A stretch of DNA of 64,000 nt, from the NCBI GenBank assembly GCA_013398275.1, contig VZSE01002180.1, positions 249,915-313,914 on the forward strand, written 5' to 3'. Numbering within the stretch: position 1 is the first letter of the stretch; each line of letters opens with the position of its first letter. Below the pieces are notes generated by a model. The model saw only the letters and a program-made list of their open reading frames with translations, was not told the origin of the DNA and ran no database searches. Positions 11,801 to 23,252 of this stretch are shown in pieces. A program made the translations under genes and the position numbers. The DNA comes from Promerops cafer (lineage: Eukaryota; Chordata; Aves; Passeriformes; Nectariniidae).

Positions 11801-14800
11801 GGACATGTGCTGTAGGGTTTAACACACAGAGCTGTGTCAGGCGTGAGTGGTGGTGGCTGGGAAGGTGACACCTGCCCTCTTCAGGCATCCCATGTAGAGA
11901 CCCTGGCAGAGGTGCAGGGCACACAGTTAGGTCTGCATAACCTTCTTTTTAGTGGCTGTACCCAAATTTTTCTGTGACAGTGAGTCGGGCAGAAGCACAG
12001 GTTCTCCTGCAGATGGCAGGTCTGTGTATGAGCTGAACTGCCAGGCTGGATGTGGCCAGCAGAGAACATCTGCAGGGACAGGCTTTTACCCAAGCACAGG
12101 CCTGCTGACCACAACATAAACAGTGATAGCAAAGGTGTAGGGTCAGGCATTACAATAAGACTGATGAACAATGCATTTATTTCCATGAGGACTCTCAAAA
12201 CTGAAGGAGAAGTTGGTGCCTAGAGGGCAGAGGGATTTGCTGCAGGGTGAGCAGTGGGAGGTGTTCCTGTTCACTGCATAGGGAACAACTGGCTTTGGCC
12301 AGTTCTCCTCTCACACACTGAAATCCACAGATACTCACAGAGAAGACAGAGACTGCCAGGCGAGTCAGCGAGAGCCTGAGCGAGAAGGTGGAAGCTGAGT
12401 GCCTGGAGGAGTGCCTGAGGTTCCTAGAGAGGTAGGAAGAATGCTGTTTTCCTCCTTAGTAACATTCTTAATGCTCAAAAGAAAGAAATCCTGATGAAGC
12501 AGCTGGTGATGCTGCGTTCACCTGGATCTTGATGGGTGTTTCCCATCAAGCTGCTACTGGAGAGACAGCACTTCACTGCTGTTTGTGTGCTCAGTATTTG
12601 CTGTTGGACTAAAGCTGAGGGAACAAAGTGCACATGGAGTAGCTGGGACAGGATAAAGCCTTAGGGGGAGTTCTGGAGAGGCTCAGATCTTAAACACACC
12701 TGGGAAGAGAGGCAGCCAAGTGTCCAGTACCCAGGCCTGGCCCTTCCTACTCTAGCTGTGCATCCCAGGCACAGTGCTTTCTGCTGGCTCTGTGGCAGGG
12801 TGGGGAGCTCTGGTTCTCATAGGAGAATGAATATCTTCTCATCTGGCCTCTCACCATTTCCTCCGACTCCCAATATCTGCTTTTTGTTCTTGGGTATTTC
12901 TCTCCCTGTGTATCCCCCGCAGCAGAAAATGCCAGGACTTCTGGTTGTAGGTAGTATTTCAGCTGGAGATTTGATTTGAGATCCTTGGCCCTCCACATGA
13001 TGAGAGGAAGGAAATTCCTATAAAATTGAGTCATCCAGAAGCCCTCTGTGAGACTGAGACTGACAAAGCAGTTCAGAGACCTTGTCGGTTATTCATATAC
13101 ACTGAGACTTTGTTCTGCAGCTTTATCGGCAAAGCCTGAGTTGCTTCCCAGAAGGAAGCCTTGCAATTCAACCTCCTGCCTCTTGGTCCCTGGCAGAGGT
13201 ACCCAGGCAGCTCAAGGGCTCTCCCTGCTGTTCCTGTGGTTTTCTTCCCCACCAGCTGGGCAGGACATAGACTTTGTCATGCTGTAGATCCCACTTGGGG
13301 GATTGAAACCATGAGATAAAAAGACAAAAAATCACAGAATATTTCTTCAGTTTCCTATTGCTGTTAGATGTGTTATGGAGCATGCAGATTAAAGGTACTT
13401 CTTCCTGTTTTAATTTAGCTATGAAGATGAAGTAAGAAGCTTTCTCCAGCTTGATGGTTGCCAGCAGATCTGCAGCAGTTTACGAATCCTGGAGAATTGC
13501 TGCCTTCTCAGGTTAGAAAACAGAGCCTCATGACAGGAGGAGCAAGATGAGTTTTCTGCTGGTCTGATGTCTTTCTGACTCTGGTATGAGGCCAACCTTG
13601 CCTCCAGCTGGGTATGGTCATCCAACCCTGTGCAAACCAGCCTTTAAGCAAGAGCTTAAACAGCAAGAGCTGTCCTGGCTGCCCCAGCAAGGGGGAGGCT
13701 CAGATGGGGACTGTGACTGTGGCCAGGGCCACAGGGCTATACTGCCACTTTTTGCCTGCTCCCAGGCCCTGCAGGTGCAGGGGCTGTGGCCATCTCCCCC
13801 TTCCTGCACTGAGCAGGAGGCAGGTAGCAGTGCTGTGTCATGTATGGGGACACTATCCTGGCTAATCCTGCTGTGGGTTGTGATGTCCTTCCTTTCTCTG
13901 GCCTGATCGTCCTGCAGCAGGAAAGCCTCATAAAGGTTATGCTGAGATGTGTGTGCTACTGCACTTGGTAGGTGCAATCCTAAGTGCTTTGCTGAATGAA
14001 ACCCCATGGAATACGCCAGGCTCTCCCTGGGGTTGCTAGGAAGGAGGGAAGCAATAAAGCACAGAAGGGTGGAGGAGGTTGTTTGCACCTATGAGCTAAT
14101 TTCAGAAGCACTTGCAGCAAAGGAGAAAACAAGGTTGCTTCTCTTCTTCCTGTGTAAAGTTATCCGGGGATCTCTGGAGTCAGCAAAATGCCAAAATCCA
14201 ACATATGCACAGTAATTACTTGACATCAGAGTCTTGCGTTGAGCCTAGGTAGCTTTGTTTGTTGTATTTGCATGTTGCTGATGCTAGATCCTAGACTCAA
14301 TACTTATGAGTCTCTTTTATGTAATCCTTTACAGCTTTACTGAGAATGAAGTTGTACACTGAGCCTTTCCAGAATGTAAAATGTCTGGTTTCAAGCTGGT
14401 GATAATTTTAACCAGGATTTGCTGACTGGAAGACTGTTCTGATGGAAGATAATTGTTTGTCTTGTATTTGTAGATTGTCGAAGGCACACAGGATGCTCAC
14501 CCAGACTCTGTTTGTCAAGGGTGTTTCATGCTTGCTCGTTTTTGAAAATACTAGAATTTTTTATTGATCTGATCTCACCAGTGATGGGTACGAGTGGCAT
14601 TTGCATGCACTGAGCTTTCGTGCCCTTGTGGCAGTGTCTTAATGAGCGCACAAATGCGGGTCACTGAGCTAGCTTTGGACCTGAGCATGTGTCCCTTCAA
14701 TTACCCAGGCGGCTCTGTTGGTTACAGTAGAAAGAGTTTTGATCCGAGAGAATAGCATGATTTGATCTGATCAATACTTTCCGTATTTACTTTTTTCAAC

Positions 14801-17800
14801 AGAACTGTCTGGCATAAGCTAACATACATTTGCAGTGTCAGCTCTGACCAGAATGTTAAGGTAAATGGATTTCTTCACAGGATGGAAGATGACATTATGG
14901 AGCATTTTCTGCAGACCACCACTTCTAAAGTAAAGGTATGGAAGACCCATTTTATTTCTGACTATTTGCAGACCTTATGGCTGGCATGCATTTCCCTTTC
15001 ATGTCCTGATTTGGAAAAGGTGAAGCCATAGTTTGGCCTTCAAGCCCAGTACTCTCCTCTGCCTTGTCAGAATCTGTTTATGGACAGCTTCACCTTTTCC
15101 AGTTTTGGGACCCCAGTTTCACTGTTTGCGGTGTTTGCTGTTGTGCTGCCCAGACCAGCAGTTGAATTTCACCTGATACTTACTCATTCCCAGCAGCTAG
15201 GAATCTTCCCAGGACAGTGATAACTCACAGAGCCCAGGGCTGTGCTGGGTAGTCAGGATGTAGAGAAGGCTGACCAGACGTGTCCCTCCCTTGAGATAAG
15301 GTCCCCTCCCTTCACACTTACCAGTATCAGCCTGTTAGCCCAGACACCCTTCACCCCTGTGTCTGGAAAACATAGAATTCCAGGCTCCTAACAGTGTGTG
15401 ATCCTGTGCATTTCCCTGAGCACAGAGGACACTCCCCTGAGCATCTTCGGCCTCATTGCACAGGCTCCCTCAGGCACGCTGGAGGCAGCAAAAGGAAAAT
15501 GACAAGAGAAATTCTGGCTACACTGTGCAGTTTTGGTCTCCAGAGCTCACTGCCAGCCTGTCCCATGGGCCCGCACATCTGTGTGGGAACTGGGGTGGTT
15601 CTGACAGACAGAGCATGGGCAACCCTGGGGAGGAACAGGATGCCTAGGGCTCAGGTTTTCAGTCTTCCAGGTCTGGGCTTAAGAACTTCGTACATCTTTT
15701 CTGAGTTGGAATTGTTTCTTTCTTTTGTGTTTTGATTTTCTTTGAAATAAAGTCACAGGATGCTGCAGTTTGTGGAGAAGTCTATTTCCAAGAGCAGAAA
15801 GAGCAAAGACACAATAATCTGTGTCTGTTGTTTGTTTGGTGTCTCTATATGGGGATCCTTTGACTCTGTCTGTTTCTTTTCCTTCAGGGAATACTGAAGG
15901 ACCACTTCAAAAAGTGTGACAGTGGTTTTGACCACATCCTTGAATCCTTAAAGCAAAGCTTTTTGACCTTTGGGAAGAAAAAAACAGAGATATATGAGGT
16001 AAGAAATAAGTAAGAAAGTGAGAACAAGATGTTACTTAGGAAATCATCTTACAAGAAAGATGGAGAGGGATTTTTCTCCAATGTAGTGGCAGGACAAGGA
16101 GGAATGGATTCAAACTAAAAGAGAGTAGGTTTAGATTAGATTTTAGGAGGAACTTCTTTGCTGTGGGAGTGGCGAGATGCTGGAAGAAGTTGCCCAGAGA
16201 AGCTGTGGATGCCCCACCTCTGGAAGTGTTCAAGGCCATGTTGGATGGTGTACTGAGCAACCTGTTCTGGTGGAAGGTGTCCCTGCCCATGGCAGGGGGG
16301 GTTTGAACTAGATGATCTTTAAGGTCTCTTCCAACCTAAACCATTCTATTCCATGAAATCACTAAAACTAGTAATTGAACCTTTGGATGGCACAGCATTA
16401 GAACATTAATGCAAACTGCAATTTTCTCTGTTGTCAAATGGGCTTTTAAATATGTAGTGGTTTCAGTCCAGTACCTCTATCCACCAGGGTTGGGTAGTGA
16501 CAGCTGGGACCTTTCTGTAATTTCAGCAGAGAAACCAACAAGTGAAGAAATGTGAAAACTGAATGTACCTCCCAAATACAGAGGGGAATGTTGGGTTCCC
16601 TCCTCTTCTACCATTGCCCCAATACCATTATACTTATCAGCTTCTAATGTGCTTCAACCTTATTTGTAAGGATTATTGATCCCTTTGATGTAGAGTGGAC
16701 ACAGAGGGTTGAAAAGTCCAGATTCTTAAAGGGCATAGTGTCTCATGCAGAGCATTGGCAAACAACCTCACAAAGTACCCAAGTTTTTTCACCTTTACAG
16801 TAGCCTAAACAACTTGTCTAGGATCTTACAACACTCTTGAGTCTATCTCTTCAGCAATGAGGTTGGTATCTGGGGAACCCTGTCTTTTGTGCAGGATAGA
16901 TTTGCTGCTGCTCCATGTGCCACGTGTCCTCCTAAGCATGGGACTCCCAGGTCTGCAGTCTCTTTGTCAATGATGATTTTAATTAACATTTTGCAATATG
17001 AAAAGGTAATGGAAGAGAAAAAAGTAGGATCTATTCTGCTGTTGTTCAAAGCCTGTCACTGGACATTATGTCACATTAGTGCTGGGGCAAGCAGCAGCTC
17101 AGTCATGAAACACTGTGCCAGAGCTCTCTGTCTCTTGCTTTGTCTGTTTTGGACAGAGCTGGGGATTTCCTGTACCTTTGGACTGCAGCCTAACCCTGCT
17201 CTCATTTCAATTGCTAACAAAATGTGGTTTCTGTGCAGCAGCCCACCCTCCATCAGAAACACTCACTGTCCCCGTCAGGCACTGCATGGTCTCTGCACTA
17301 GGGTTCCTCAGCAGGTAATTAGAGCTACGAGGGAGTTGCCCAGGTGACTTCTCTGTGCACAGCCACAACTGTGTGCCCAAGGGCCCTGTGTCAAGTGTGG
17401 ATGCTCAAGGGAGGCTGCATCTGGCTTTGTAGCCCATGCTCTCCCCAGGTGATGTATTTGTTAGCCAAGCCAAGTGTTGCCGCAGCTCTGGAGTGTGAGT
17501 GACCTCTGGCTCAGCTAACTGGCCCCATTGCTTTTGATTTGATGTCTCCACACTTATCATCAAGGTTTATGTCATCCACATGCAGCTTGGAGGTAGTCCA
17601 GGTGTTATACCAAGCATTTTAAATTAATACTTAAGCAAAGAAATGGGACAGGCATCTGCATGGGCAGAATATCTGCTGTCTGCTCTGGTATAAGTATGGT
17701 CTGAACCTTGCTCAGTGCAGGCAAGTTAATCTGGGTATCTTTGCTTTGGAACAGGCCCTCGTCAAGGCTGTCAATGTCATCATTATTACAGAATACATGC

Positions 17801-20800
17801 AGGCCCTCCTGACCACTCCCAGGAAACCATCTGCTATGCAGAAGAGGAGGATTGTCAACAAGATAGAAGAAGATCATAGGATGATGCAAACCATCTTTAA
17901 AGAGTGCTTAGTAAGTCTTTGATATGGTTACAGTTTTGCTCTCTGTCATCAAGAACAATACCAGCAGAGGAAAAGACTCTGAAAACTACAAAAAAGCTTG
18001 AGTTTTTACCACAGGGGTATCAAGCTTCACTGAGATGACAGTGAGATGTGCTGACAGCCCTTCTGATCTGTCAGAAGCTGTAAGTCCATGGCTTTGAAAT
18101 GTGTGACTGGAGGAGGCAAGTTTCGCACTGCTGCCACTGACACAAGAATGAGGCGTTCTCCTCTGAGCTGGTCAGACAGCTCCAAAGCTGCCAGCTGCCC
18201 CCATCAGGCCTCTGGTACATGGCATGGGGTGTCAGTGCTTTCCCTTGAGCCTCTGGAGTGGTGAACCAAACAGGCTGCCCCACACCTCCACCTGCTCTGC
18301 GGATTGCCCTGTAAGGCTGCTCCTCCCTGGTCATGGGGTGTGTGCGCATTGCTGCCCCTCCGTCCAGGCTCCTCCCTCCCCACAGGCCCTTCCCAGCCCC
18401 TCAGAGCTGGGATGATGGCTGCCTGGGCCGTTTCCCCGTGCTGTGGCGTTTCCTCATGGCAAAAACATGCTGATGCTGTTGTGGTTGCTGGCGGCTGTGG
18501 GGAGGAACGAGTCTTCCTGCAGGGGTAAACACCTCACACCATTAGGAGGTGACGGCACATTGCAGAAGATTGGGTGTAAAAGCAGAGCCACACCTCTGAA
18601 GAAAACCTGTACAGAAGTGCAGGTTCTGATTTGCAGAAACAACTTCAGAAGCTTTAAAAAGCCTCACCTCATAATCTGGTGTAATTGGCAGTGCTGCACA
18701 CAGCATCTGCGGATGCCACCAGGCTGTCACATGCGTCACTTGATTACCCAAGGGCAAGGACTGCACTGGCAGCAGCGTCCCCTCCTTCAGCTGGTCCAGT
18801 TGGAGAATCACTGCCGGGCAATGTCCCTGGCATGGCTCATTAGCAGATGCAGGCTGAGAGTGCCCAGGCATTGTGCTTCATAAGGGGCTGGGCTGAGCAG
18901 CACAGCAGTGGTTGCAAAGTCAGATGTGACAGCATATAAACCCCCTTGGCTGCACTGGTTTTAATAATTTCACAAATGCTAAGTCATTCTCACAGCCTGC
19001 CTTTTTAAGTGCTAGGAACTGAAAATCTATTTTCTCACAGATGACTCCCTTGCAAGCCATATGTCAGCAATTCTTACCTTGTCCAACGAATAAAATGAAA
19101 TAAAAATGATCGTCTGTAGGCTTCTCTAAAATCCTCTCAGACCCATTGTAACTAATACATTAGTTTCATGGCAGAAAGCTGGAAGCTGCCAGTGCTTTTA
19201 GCTGAAAACCCACCTCTCCTGGAGTGATCAATCACAAATGAATTAATGCTTTCAGCAACTGAGACATGGGGAATAGCAGGAAGGTTCTCTAATCGTAGCT
19301 CTGAAGTTTACCAGTAATGCTGTGCTCAGCATCAGCTTTGGATGTAATGTGCATGGAACAGTGCAAAGCAGACACAGGAAATCTAATTATCTATTAAAAC
19401 CCTACATTAAGCTTGGATGAAAAAGGGCTGCATCTGGTTAGAACTGTTTCCCCAGTGTCCCCAATGTGTGCACTTTCTTACTTGATGTGAGAGCACCGAA
19501 AGCCTTGGAGGTGAAATGCACAAGTGATTTGCAGGGGACAGCCTGCTCCTTAGTCATGAGGCTCACGGTTATGCATGTGAAATATGAACTCTACTGCAGA
19601 CTGAATTTATCATGCAGTTGCTGCACAGGCTGCACCTGCTCCCTGCCCTGCTCTGCCTTCTCTTTGGGCTCTTCCTTCCCCTCTGTTCTCAAAACACATT
19701 AGGAAATACCTTGCTTCTCTCCTAAGAGCAGTACGTGTCAAAAGCACTTAAACACTGCTGACAAAACACCTCTTTTTTTTTCCCTTTAGGCTGCAGGCTG
19801 TTTACCTCTGACCTTGCCTGCCTATGTAGTGCATAACTAAATCTGACGCCTTCAAATTAATTAGCATTTTGTAATAGTGAGCTTGCCAAGTATGAAGCTG
19901 TACAGTACCAGTGCCTCAGGAGCTGAGTACAGCTTGTGCACTGAGCAGAGCTAGACATGCTGTGTGCCTGCAGTGCAGGGGGAGAGGGGGAAGGCTGTCT
20001 TCAAATATTATTATTATTTTTAATTTATGTTCATTGCCGAGGTGCTGCATGGAGAATGTGACCTGCTTTTTCTAATGCCCCCTGGAGATCAGGGGAACCT
20101 GGGCTTCTCCTGCCCCAGTTTGGCAGCCTGTTCTCCAGGTTTGCTTTGTCACAGAGTCTCTGTTGATGTGGTGGCATCAATAATTCAGGGAAGCAATTTA
20201 ATTGCATTACCGCACTGATGAAAAATGTGAGCAAGACCTGAAGCTCTCTCTTGGTGGTTCATCTGCATTCTGCTTCTTCAGCTCTGCTAAAAATGCTGTG
20301 TGTTTTTTGATGAGACTTTTTCCTCCTGTGTGCTCCAGATTAGAGGGAGTTGATCATATGCAACATCTACCATCCATGTCCTGTTTTTTACACTGTCCAG
20401 CCCTGTTCCCCACCTTTTTTCTATTAGAGGATCTGTGTCCCCTTATCCTCTCCCTGAGGTTGCTTTTCTGTCCCTGGGCTTGCTTTGGGGCAGCAGAAAT
20501 GCCTGCATGTTTGGCCAACAAAGCTTGTTTTCACATAGGTCAGGCACAGGGCTGTGCTTACCGCCAGAAGCAAACCACTTCCCACAGAGTGAAATGGCCC
20601 TGAAAGGACAGGCAATTTAGGGAAAAATGAGGTACATTTGCCAGCTTTGCCAAAGGAAGTGCAGGAGGGGATTCATGCGCTGCTGAAGATGGTTGCCCAG
20701 CCACCCTGGAAGCAGTCTGTGACTACTCCCCAGGTTCTTTTCTGCTACCCTGGGGGAAAATCAGACTTCTATACATGCACAGATACTCCTGAAAGCTCCT

Positions 20801-22453
20801 AGCCCACACAGAGAGATCCCCAGTCTGACACGAGTCCAGCTCTTAATGTGCTATGATGTTTCCCCTGCCCTGAACACAACATTGCTTCTCTCCCCAGGGT
20901 CCTGCAGCTGATTCTCTCAAAGATCCCATAAAAGCAATTTTAGAACTTATTCAAACTTCCGATCCTGAGGGGATGAAAATAGCACTTCTGCCCATTCTAA
21001 AAGAATTTCCTGACCTCAGGTAATGTCTCTGATCGGTTTGACTTCTGTACTTTCTTACATGATTACTTGACAAAAGAAGACCTACAGCAATATTAGTCCT
21101 GTGATACTTTTGCAGTGTGTTGGGCCGGGCACAGTGACCCTTTGAATGTACTTGCTGGTGCCTGGTTTATAGCTTTGCCGGACATGAACTGCTGAATTTG
21201 AGATGTCCTTCTGTTAAGGTGGAGGATGCATGAAATTGCTGTCAACAAAGCAGAAATGCTGTGGAAAAGAATGCAGAATTTACAGGCACATATGTGTCAA
21301 ATGTAGGTTTCAAGAACATTCTTAACTTGGGCATTTAATAACTTCCAAACACTTGGCTTTTGGCTTCAACACTTCACTAAACCTTGTATAACTATTTTCA
21401 CAAATTTCTAGGTGTATTCAGCAAGAATATACACTTACATTTCTTACAGGAAACGTAACAGATTTGAAACACAGCTTTTACTAGGAAGGAGAGATCTTAG
21501 CTAACTGCATTTTTCCAAAGCCTGTGGTTTACTGTGTCTTTCTTTTGTTCTGACGTTCTGTGCCTGTGTTTTTCCAACTTAACATGATTGCAGTGTAGAG
21601 CTCTCTGTCACTGGATTCTGTGAAGGCCATTTGAATACCTTCAAATGTGGGGCAGACAATTTGTGGTAGATAATTACTTCAGTGCCTATTCAACATGACA
21701 GTTATGATATAAACCTGCAGCAAGGGAAGTCTCTAGACTTCTGTAGGAAGGACTGCTGTAAGCAAAGAAAAAAATAAAAAGAAGGACAAAAAGATTATGT
21801 TATGCTTCACCTGGTTCCTTACTTCTTTTTTACTTTACTACTTTTGAGGGTGCTATTGAACTAAAAAGCTGCTTATCTGATACAGCATAGCAATTATATA
21901 TATATATATACACACATATATGTATGTATATATGTATATATATATTATAGGAAGTGGGCATAGAAAGTTCTCAGAAGACCCAGGTCTCAGAGGAGGTCAT
22001 CCTGGTGTGAGTGGATGCCCTTTTCTTGATTATAACAGATTTCTCTGTTTCAAACTCTTTGGCTTGGATACATTTACCTTATATCCAATACAGTATTTCT
22101 CCACTCAGTGGAACAGTGCTCTGTAGAACACAAATCCTGTAACCTTCCAGATGAACAAGAATTAGCTCCATTTGAGGGGAGAAAAGATATCAAAAGTGTT
22201 TCCAAATGTTCAAATGTAGAGCTATCTGAAACCTGTTATAATAGATATAGGTCTTTTTCTAGGAATAACCTAAGCTGAACATTTTCAATACTTCACAGGG
22301 ATGCTGTGTGCCCTGGGCTTGTGACCCATGAGTTCAGCCCTATCCTACACAGCTCTTGGGATATGGCCTCCCCCTTAGGAAGCCAGAGGGTGTCAAAAAG
22401 CAACTTCCAATCTTTGGTCTGGTCCAGCAAAACTGAGGGATAAGAAACAAGCT

Positions 22454-22540
<87 letters not shown>

Positions 22541-22779
22541 CNTTGTTTTTGTTTTTTCTGGACTCATTCACTTACTGTCCTCTTGTCCTTTTGGAAAGGA
22601 AAGAACATCTGAGTGCAGTGCTGGACATCAAAGATTCGCTCAGCCGAGAAGACAGAGCTGCTCTCTTGAAGGCATTTCATGATAATTGGAGGGAATCGGA
22701 AACAGAAGCAAACTTGCTTTTTGCAGACATAGAAGTAAAACCTAGAAAATATGGACTCTGTGGCTGCCTCTGCTGTTAG
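2562..22779 (+). CDS. Gene A: Sec6/EXOC3-family protein (TNFAIP2/EXOC3L4-like), 10 of about 11 exons found
   Basis: Assembled coding exons: 2562-2847, 4200-4794, (one missing), 10134-10208, 12331-12431, 13419-13511, 14803-14935, 15888-15998, 17755-17910, 20898-21019 and 22599-22779. All have AG/GT borders. They join in frame except across the 4794 to 10134 step, where phases require an unseen exon of 3n+1 nt. With an exon of about 115 nt, as in gene B, the protein would be about 655 residues. The family (Sec6 fold, pfam06046-type helical rods) includes exocyst subunit EXOC3 and M-Sec/TNFAIP2, which promotes tunnelling nanotubes and vesicle tethering with Ral and exocyst. A lysine-rich N-terminus is followed by all-helical sequence and a cysteine-rich tail. 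The assignment rests on exon-by-exon correspondence with gene B and the general family pattern. Which mammalian paralogue it matches is unresolved. Confidence 0.75.
4200..4794 (+). CDS. Gene A exon 2 (main N-terminal helical block)
   Basis: 595 nt, preceded by a TTCTGTTGCAG acceptor and followed by GTATGT. It encodes about 198 residues beginning EETICRFIEQGKFLEACDQI and ending IKMYKR. It corresponds to the 628-nt exon 2 of gene B, whose start (MDLLGEQKLCDAIQHLFVLE) has the same helix pattern. Entry phase 1 and exit phase 2 are identical in both genes. A W-x4-W-like segment (WSPNFWRKDLEEKL) sits where gene B has RKWKELWMATVKE, a landmark also seen in TNFAIP2. Confidence 0.75.
4795..10133 (+). 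other. Gene A intron region, expected exon 3 not found
   Basis: Exon 2 leaves two bases (AG) and exon 4 starts in phase 0, so direct joining would hit TAG after two codons. Gene B has a 115-nt exon with matching phases at this place, which encodes GSLLPSSLSKELENKYLDSE-type sequence. I read the acceptors in this interval and saw no equivalent with an open frame and a phase-0 donor. The interval also carries a 262-codon plus-strand ORF (6733-7521), described separately. Otherwise it is AT-rich intronic sequence. Confidence 0.5.
10134..10208 (+). CDS. Gene A exon 4 (75 nt)
   Basis: The acceptor is TTTTATCATTTAG and the donor GTAAAC. It is phase 0 at both ends and has 25 codons beginning KEVGKALKEAFDIGK. 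The corresponding gene B exon is 126 nt (42 codons, beginning VAVKNSLSRCLDKE). Gene A therefore lacks about 17 residues in this inter-helical segment. Confidence 0.65.
12331..12431 (+). CDS. Gene A exon 5 (101 nt)
   Basis: The exon lies between AAATCCACAG and GTAGGA, entry phase 0 and exit phase 2. It encodes ILTEKTETARRVSESLSEKV and continues to CLRFLER. It is exactly the same length and phase as gene B exon 5 (SMYSSQKRAEDISKAVGEEL), with matching hydrophobic spacing. This is strong evidence for both reading frames. Confidence 0.75.
13419..13511 (+). CDS. Gene A exon 6 (93 nt)
   Basis: The acceptor is TTTTAATTTAG and the donor GTTAGA, with phase 2 in and phase 2 out. It encodes SYEDEVRSFLQLDGCQQICS and continues to NCCLLR. 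Gene B exon 6 is 99 nt with the same phases and also starts SY. In this family the segment forms a helix-turn-helix in the central rod. Confidence 0.7.
14803..14935 (+). CDS. Gene A exon 7 (133 nt)
   Basis: The acceptor is TTTTTTCAACAG and the donor GTATGG, phase 2 to 0, with 44 full codons (RTVWHKLTYICSVSS to TTTSKVK). The gene B counterpart is 124 nt. An internal AG at 14880 could serve as an alternative acceptor, giving a shorter in-frame exon. The longer form matches gene B better. Confidence 0.65.
15888..15998 (+). CDS. Gene A exon 8 (111 nt)
   Basis: The polypyrimidine acceptor is TTTCTTTTCCTTCAG and the donor GTAAGA, phase 0 at both ends. It encodes 37 residues starting GILKDHFKKCDSGFDHILES. 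The gene B counterpart is 123 nt (PMYKKFTENKWDSSREIMNE). Both carry a charged segment followed by an amphipathic helix. Confidence 0.75.
16053..16358 (+). mobile_element. CR1 LINE 3' end
   Basis: Sequence typical of the 3' end of avian CR1 retrotransposons: the 'gaggaacttctttgctgtg', 'gttgcccagagaagctgtgg' and 'ccctgcccatggcaggggg' segments, then the terminal 'gatgatctttaaggtctctt' and a 'ccattctattcca' tail. It is a 5'-truncated copy in the intron between gene A exons 8 and 9, in the same orientation as the gene. Confidence 0.9.
17755..17910 (+). CDS. Gene A exon 9 (156 nt)
   Basis: The acceptor is GGAACAG and the donor GTAAGT, phase 0 at both ends, 52 codons (ALVKAVNVIIITEYMQALLT to IFKECL). 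It is identical in length and phase to gene B exon 9 (AVVEKIHTRLVKEYIVRLLK). The shared A-V/L-V start and the EY motif in a long helix mark the conserved C-terminal Sec6 region. Confidence 0.8.
20898..21019 (+). CDS. Gene A exon 10 (122 nt)
   Basis: The acceptor is TCTCTCCCCAG and the donor GTAATG, phase 0 to 2. It encodes GPAADSLKDPIKAILELIQT and continues to LKEFPDLR. Gene B exon 10 is also 122 nt and ends TYPDIR. The [F/Y]PD[L/I]R ending before the last intron is a recognisable family feature. Confidence 0.8.
21893..21948. repeat. TA/TG microsatellite
   Basis: Alternating tatata / cacaca / tgtatg runs in the last intron of gene A. Confidence 0.8.
22456..22542. repeat. Long poly-T tract with an ambiguous base
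   Basis: About 85 uninterrupted T, then C and N at 22542, ending 56 bases before the last exon of gene A. The N suggests the true length or flanking base was not resolved. The tract could be a real polypyrimidine expansion or an assembly artefact. Confidence 0.85.
22599..22779 (+). CDS. Gene A terminal exon (Cys-rich C-terminus)
   Basis: The acceptor is TTGGAAAG. The first base completes an Arg codon from exon 10. It encodes KEHLSAVLDIKDSLSREDRA and ends VKPRKYGLCGCLCC, then TAG. Gene B's last exon starts similarly (KRHLEAFLHIKANLSRSELK) but ends LFSSINVS, so the cysteine tail is specific to gene A. Four cysteines in the last six residues after a basic PRK suggest lipidation, either palmitoylation or a Rab-type CC prenylation end. 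That is an inference. Confidence 0.8.
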
Positions 22780-22788
22780 CAAAGGTGG

Positions 22789-22818
22789 GGGTGTGTGTGT
22801 GTGTGTGTGTGTGAGTGT
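22789..22818. repeat. GT microsatellite in gene A 3' UTR
   Basis: A run of about thirteen GT units beginning ten bases after the gene A stop codon. Confidence 0.85.
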
Positions 22819-23246
22819 GCTTGTGTATAACGTGTACCTGCACAGATAGGCACCCTGCTTACAGGGAGGTGGAGCTGTAGCCTCACTTCCCTAAGGTCCT
22901 TATTGCTCTATACACTGGCTCTACTTCCCTCTCTCTGCCTGCAGACTTCCAGACCCTGGAGGATCATGTTGAAGGCAGTGCAGGGTGCTGAATGCTTAGA
23001 TGAGTGATTCAGGTTACAGCAGGGACAAAGGAGAAGACAGGGCTCTTCCTCCCTGTCTTTCACTCCTGTCTGTGTGTCCCTGCAGCAAGGTCTCTCTGCA
23101 GCATCCCCTCCCTCCCAGCTCACCTTCTGCATGGGCACGGTCTCCCAGGCAAGTGATGTTGCCTCCAAGGAGGATCCTCTTAGTGATCCTCCTGCTTCTC
23201 TGCTGCTGAGGGGAGGGACATGTGAGCCCCACCACTGCCTGCATTA

Positions 23247-23252
23247 ATTAAA
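23247..23252 (+). terminator. Candidate poly(A) signal of gene A
   Basis: ATTAAA, the common variant signal, lies about 470 bases after the stop codon. No canonical AATAAA was seen in the first kilobase. This is a weak positional call. Confidence 0.3.

Noticed and set aside
16036..16290. Minus-strand 84-codon ORF
   Set aside because: It lies antisense within a CR1 copy.
22293..22571. Minus-strand poly-lysine ORF
   Set aside because: Translation of the long poly-T tract; not a gene.
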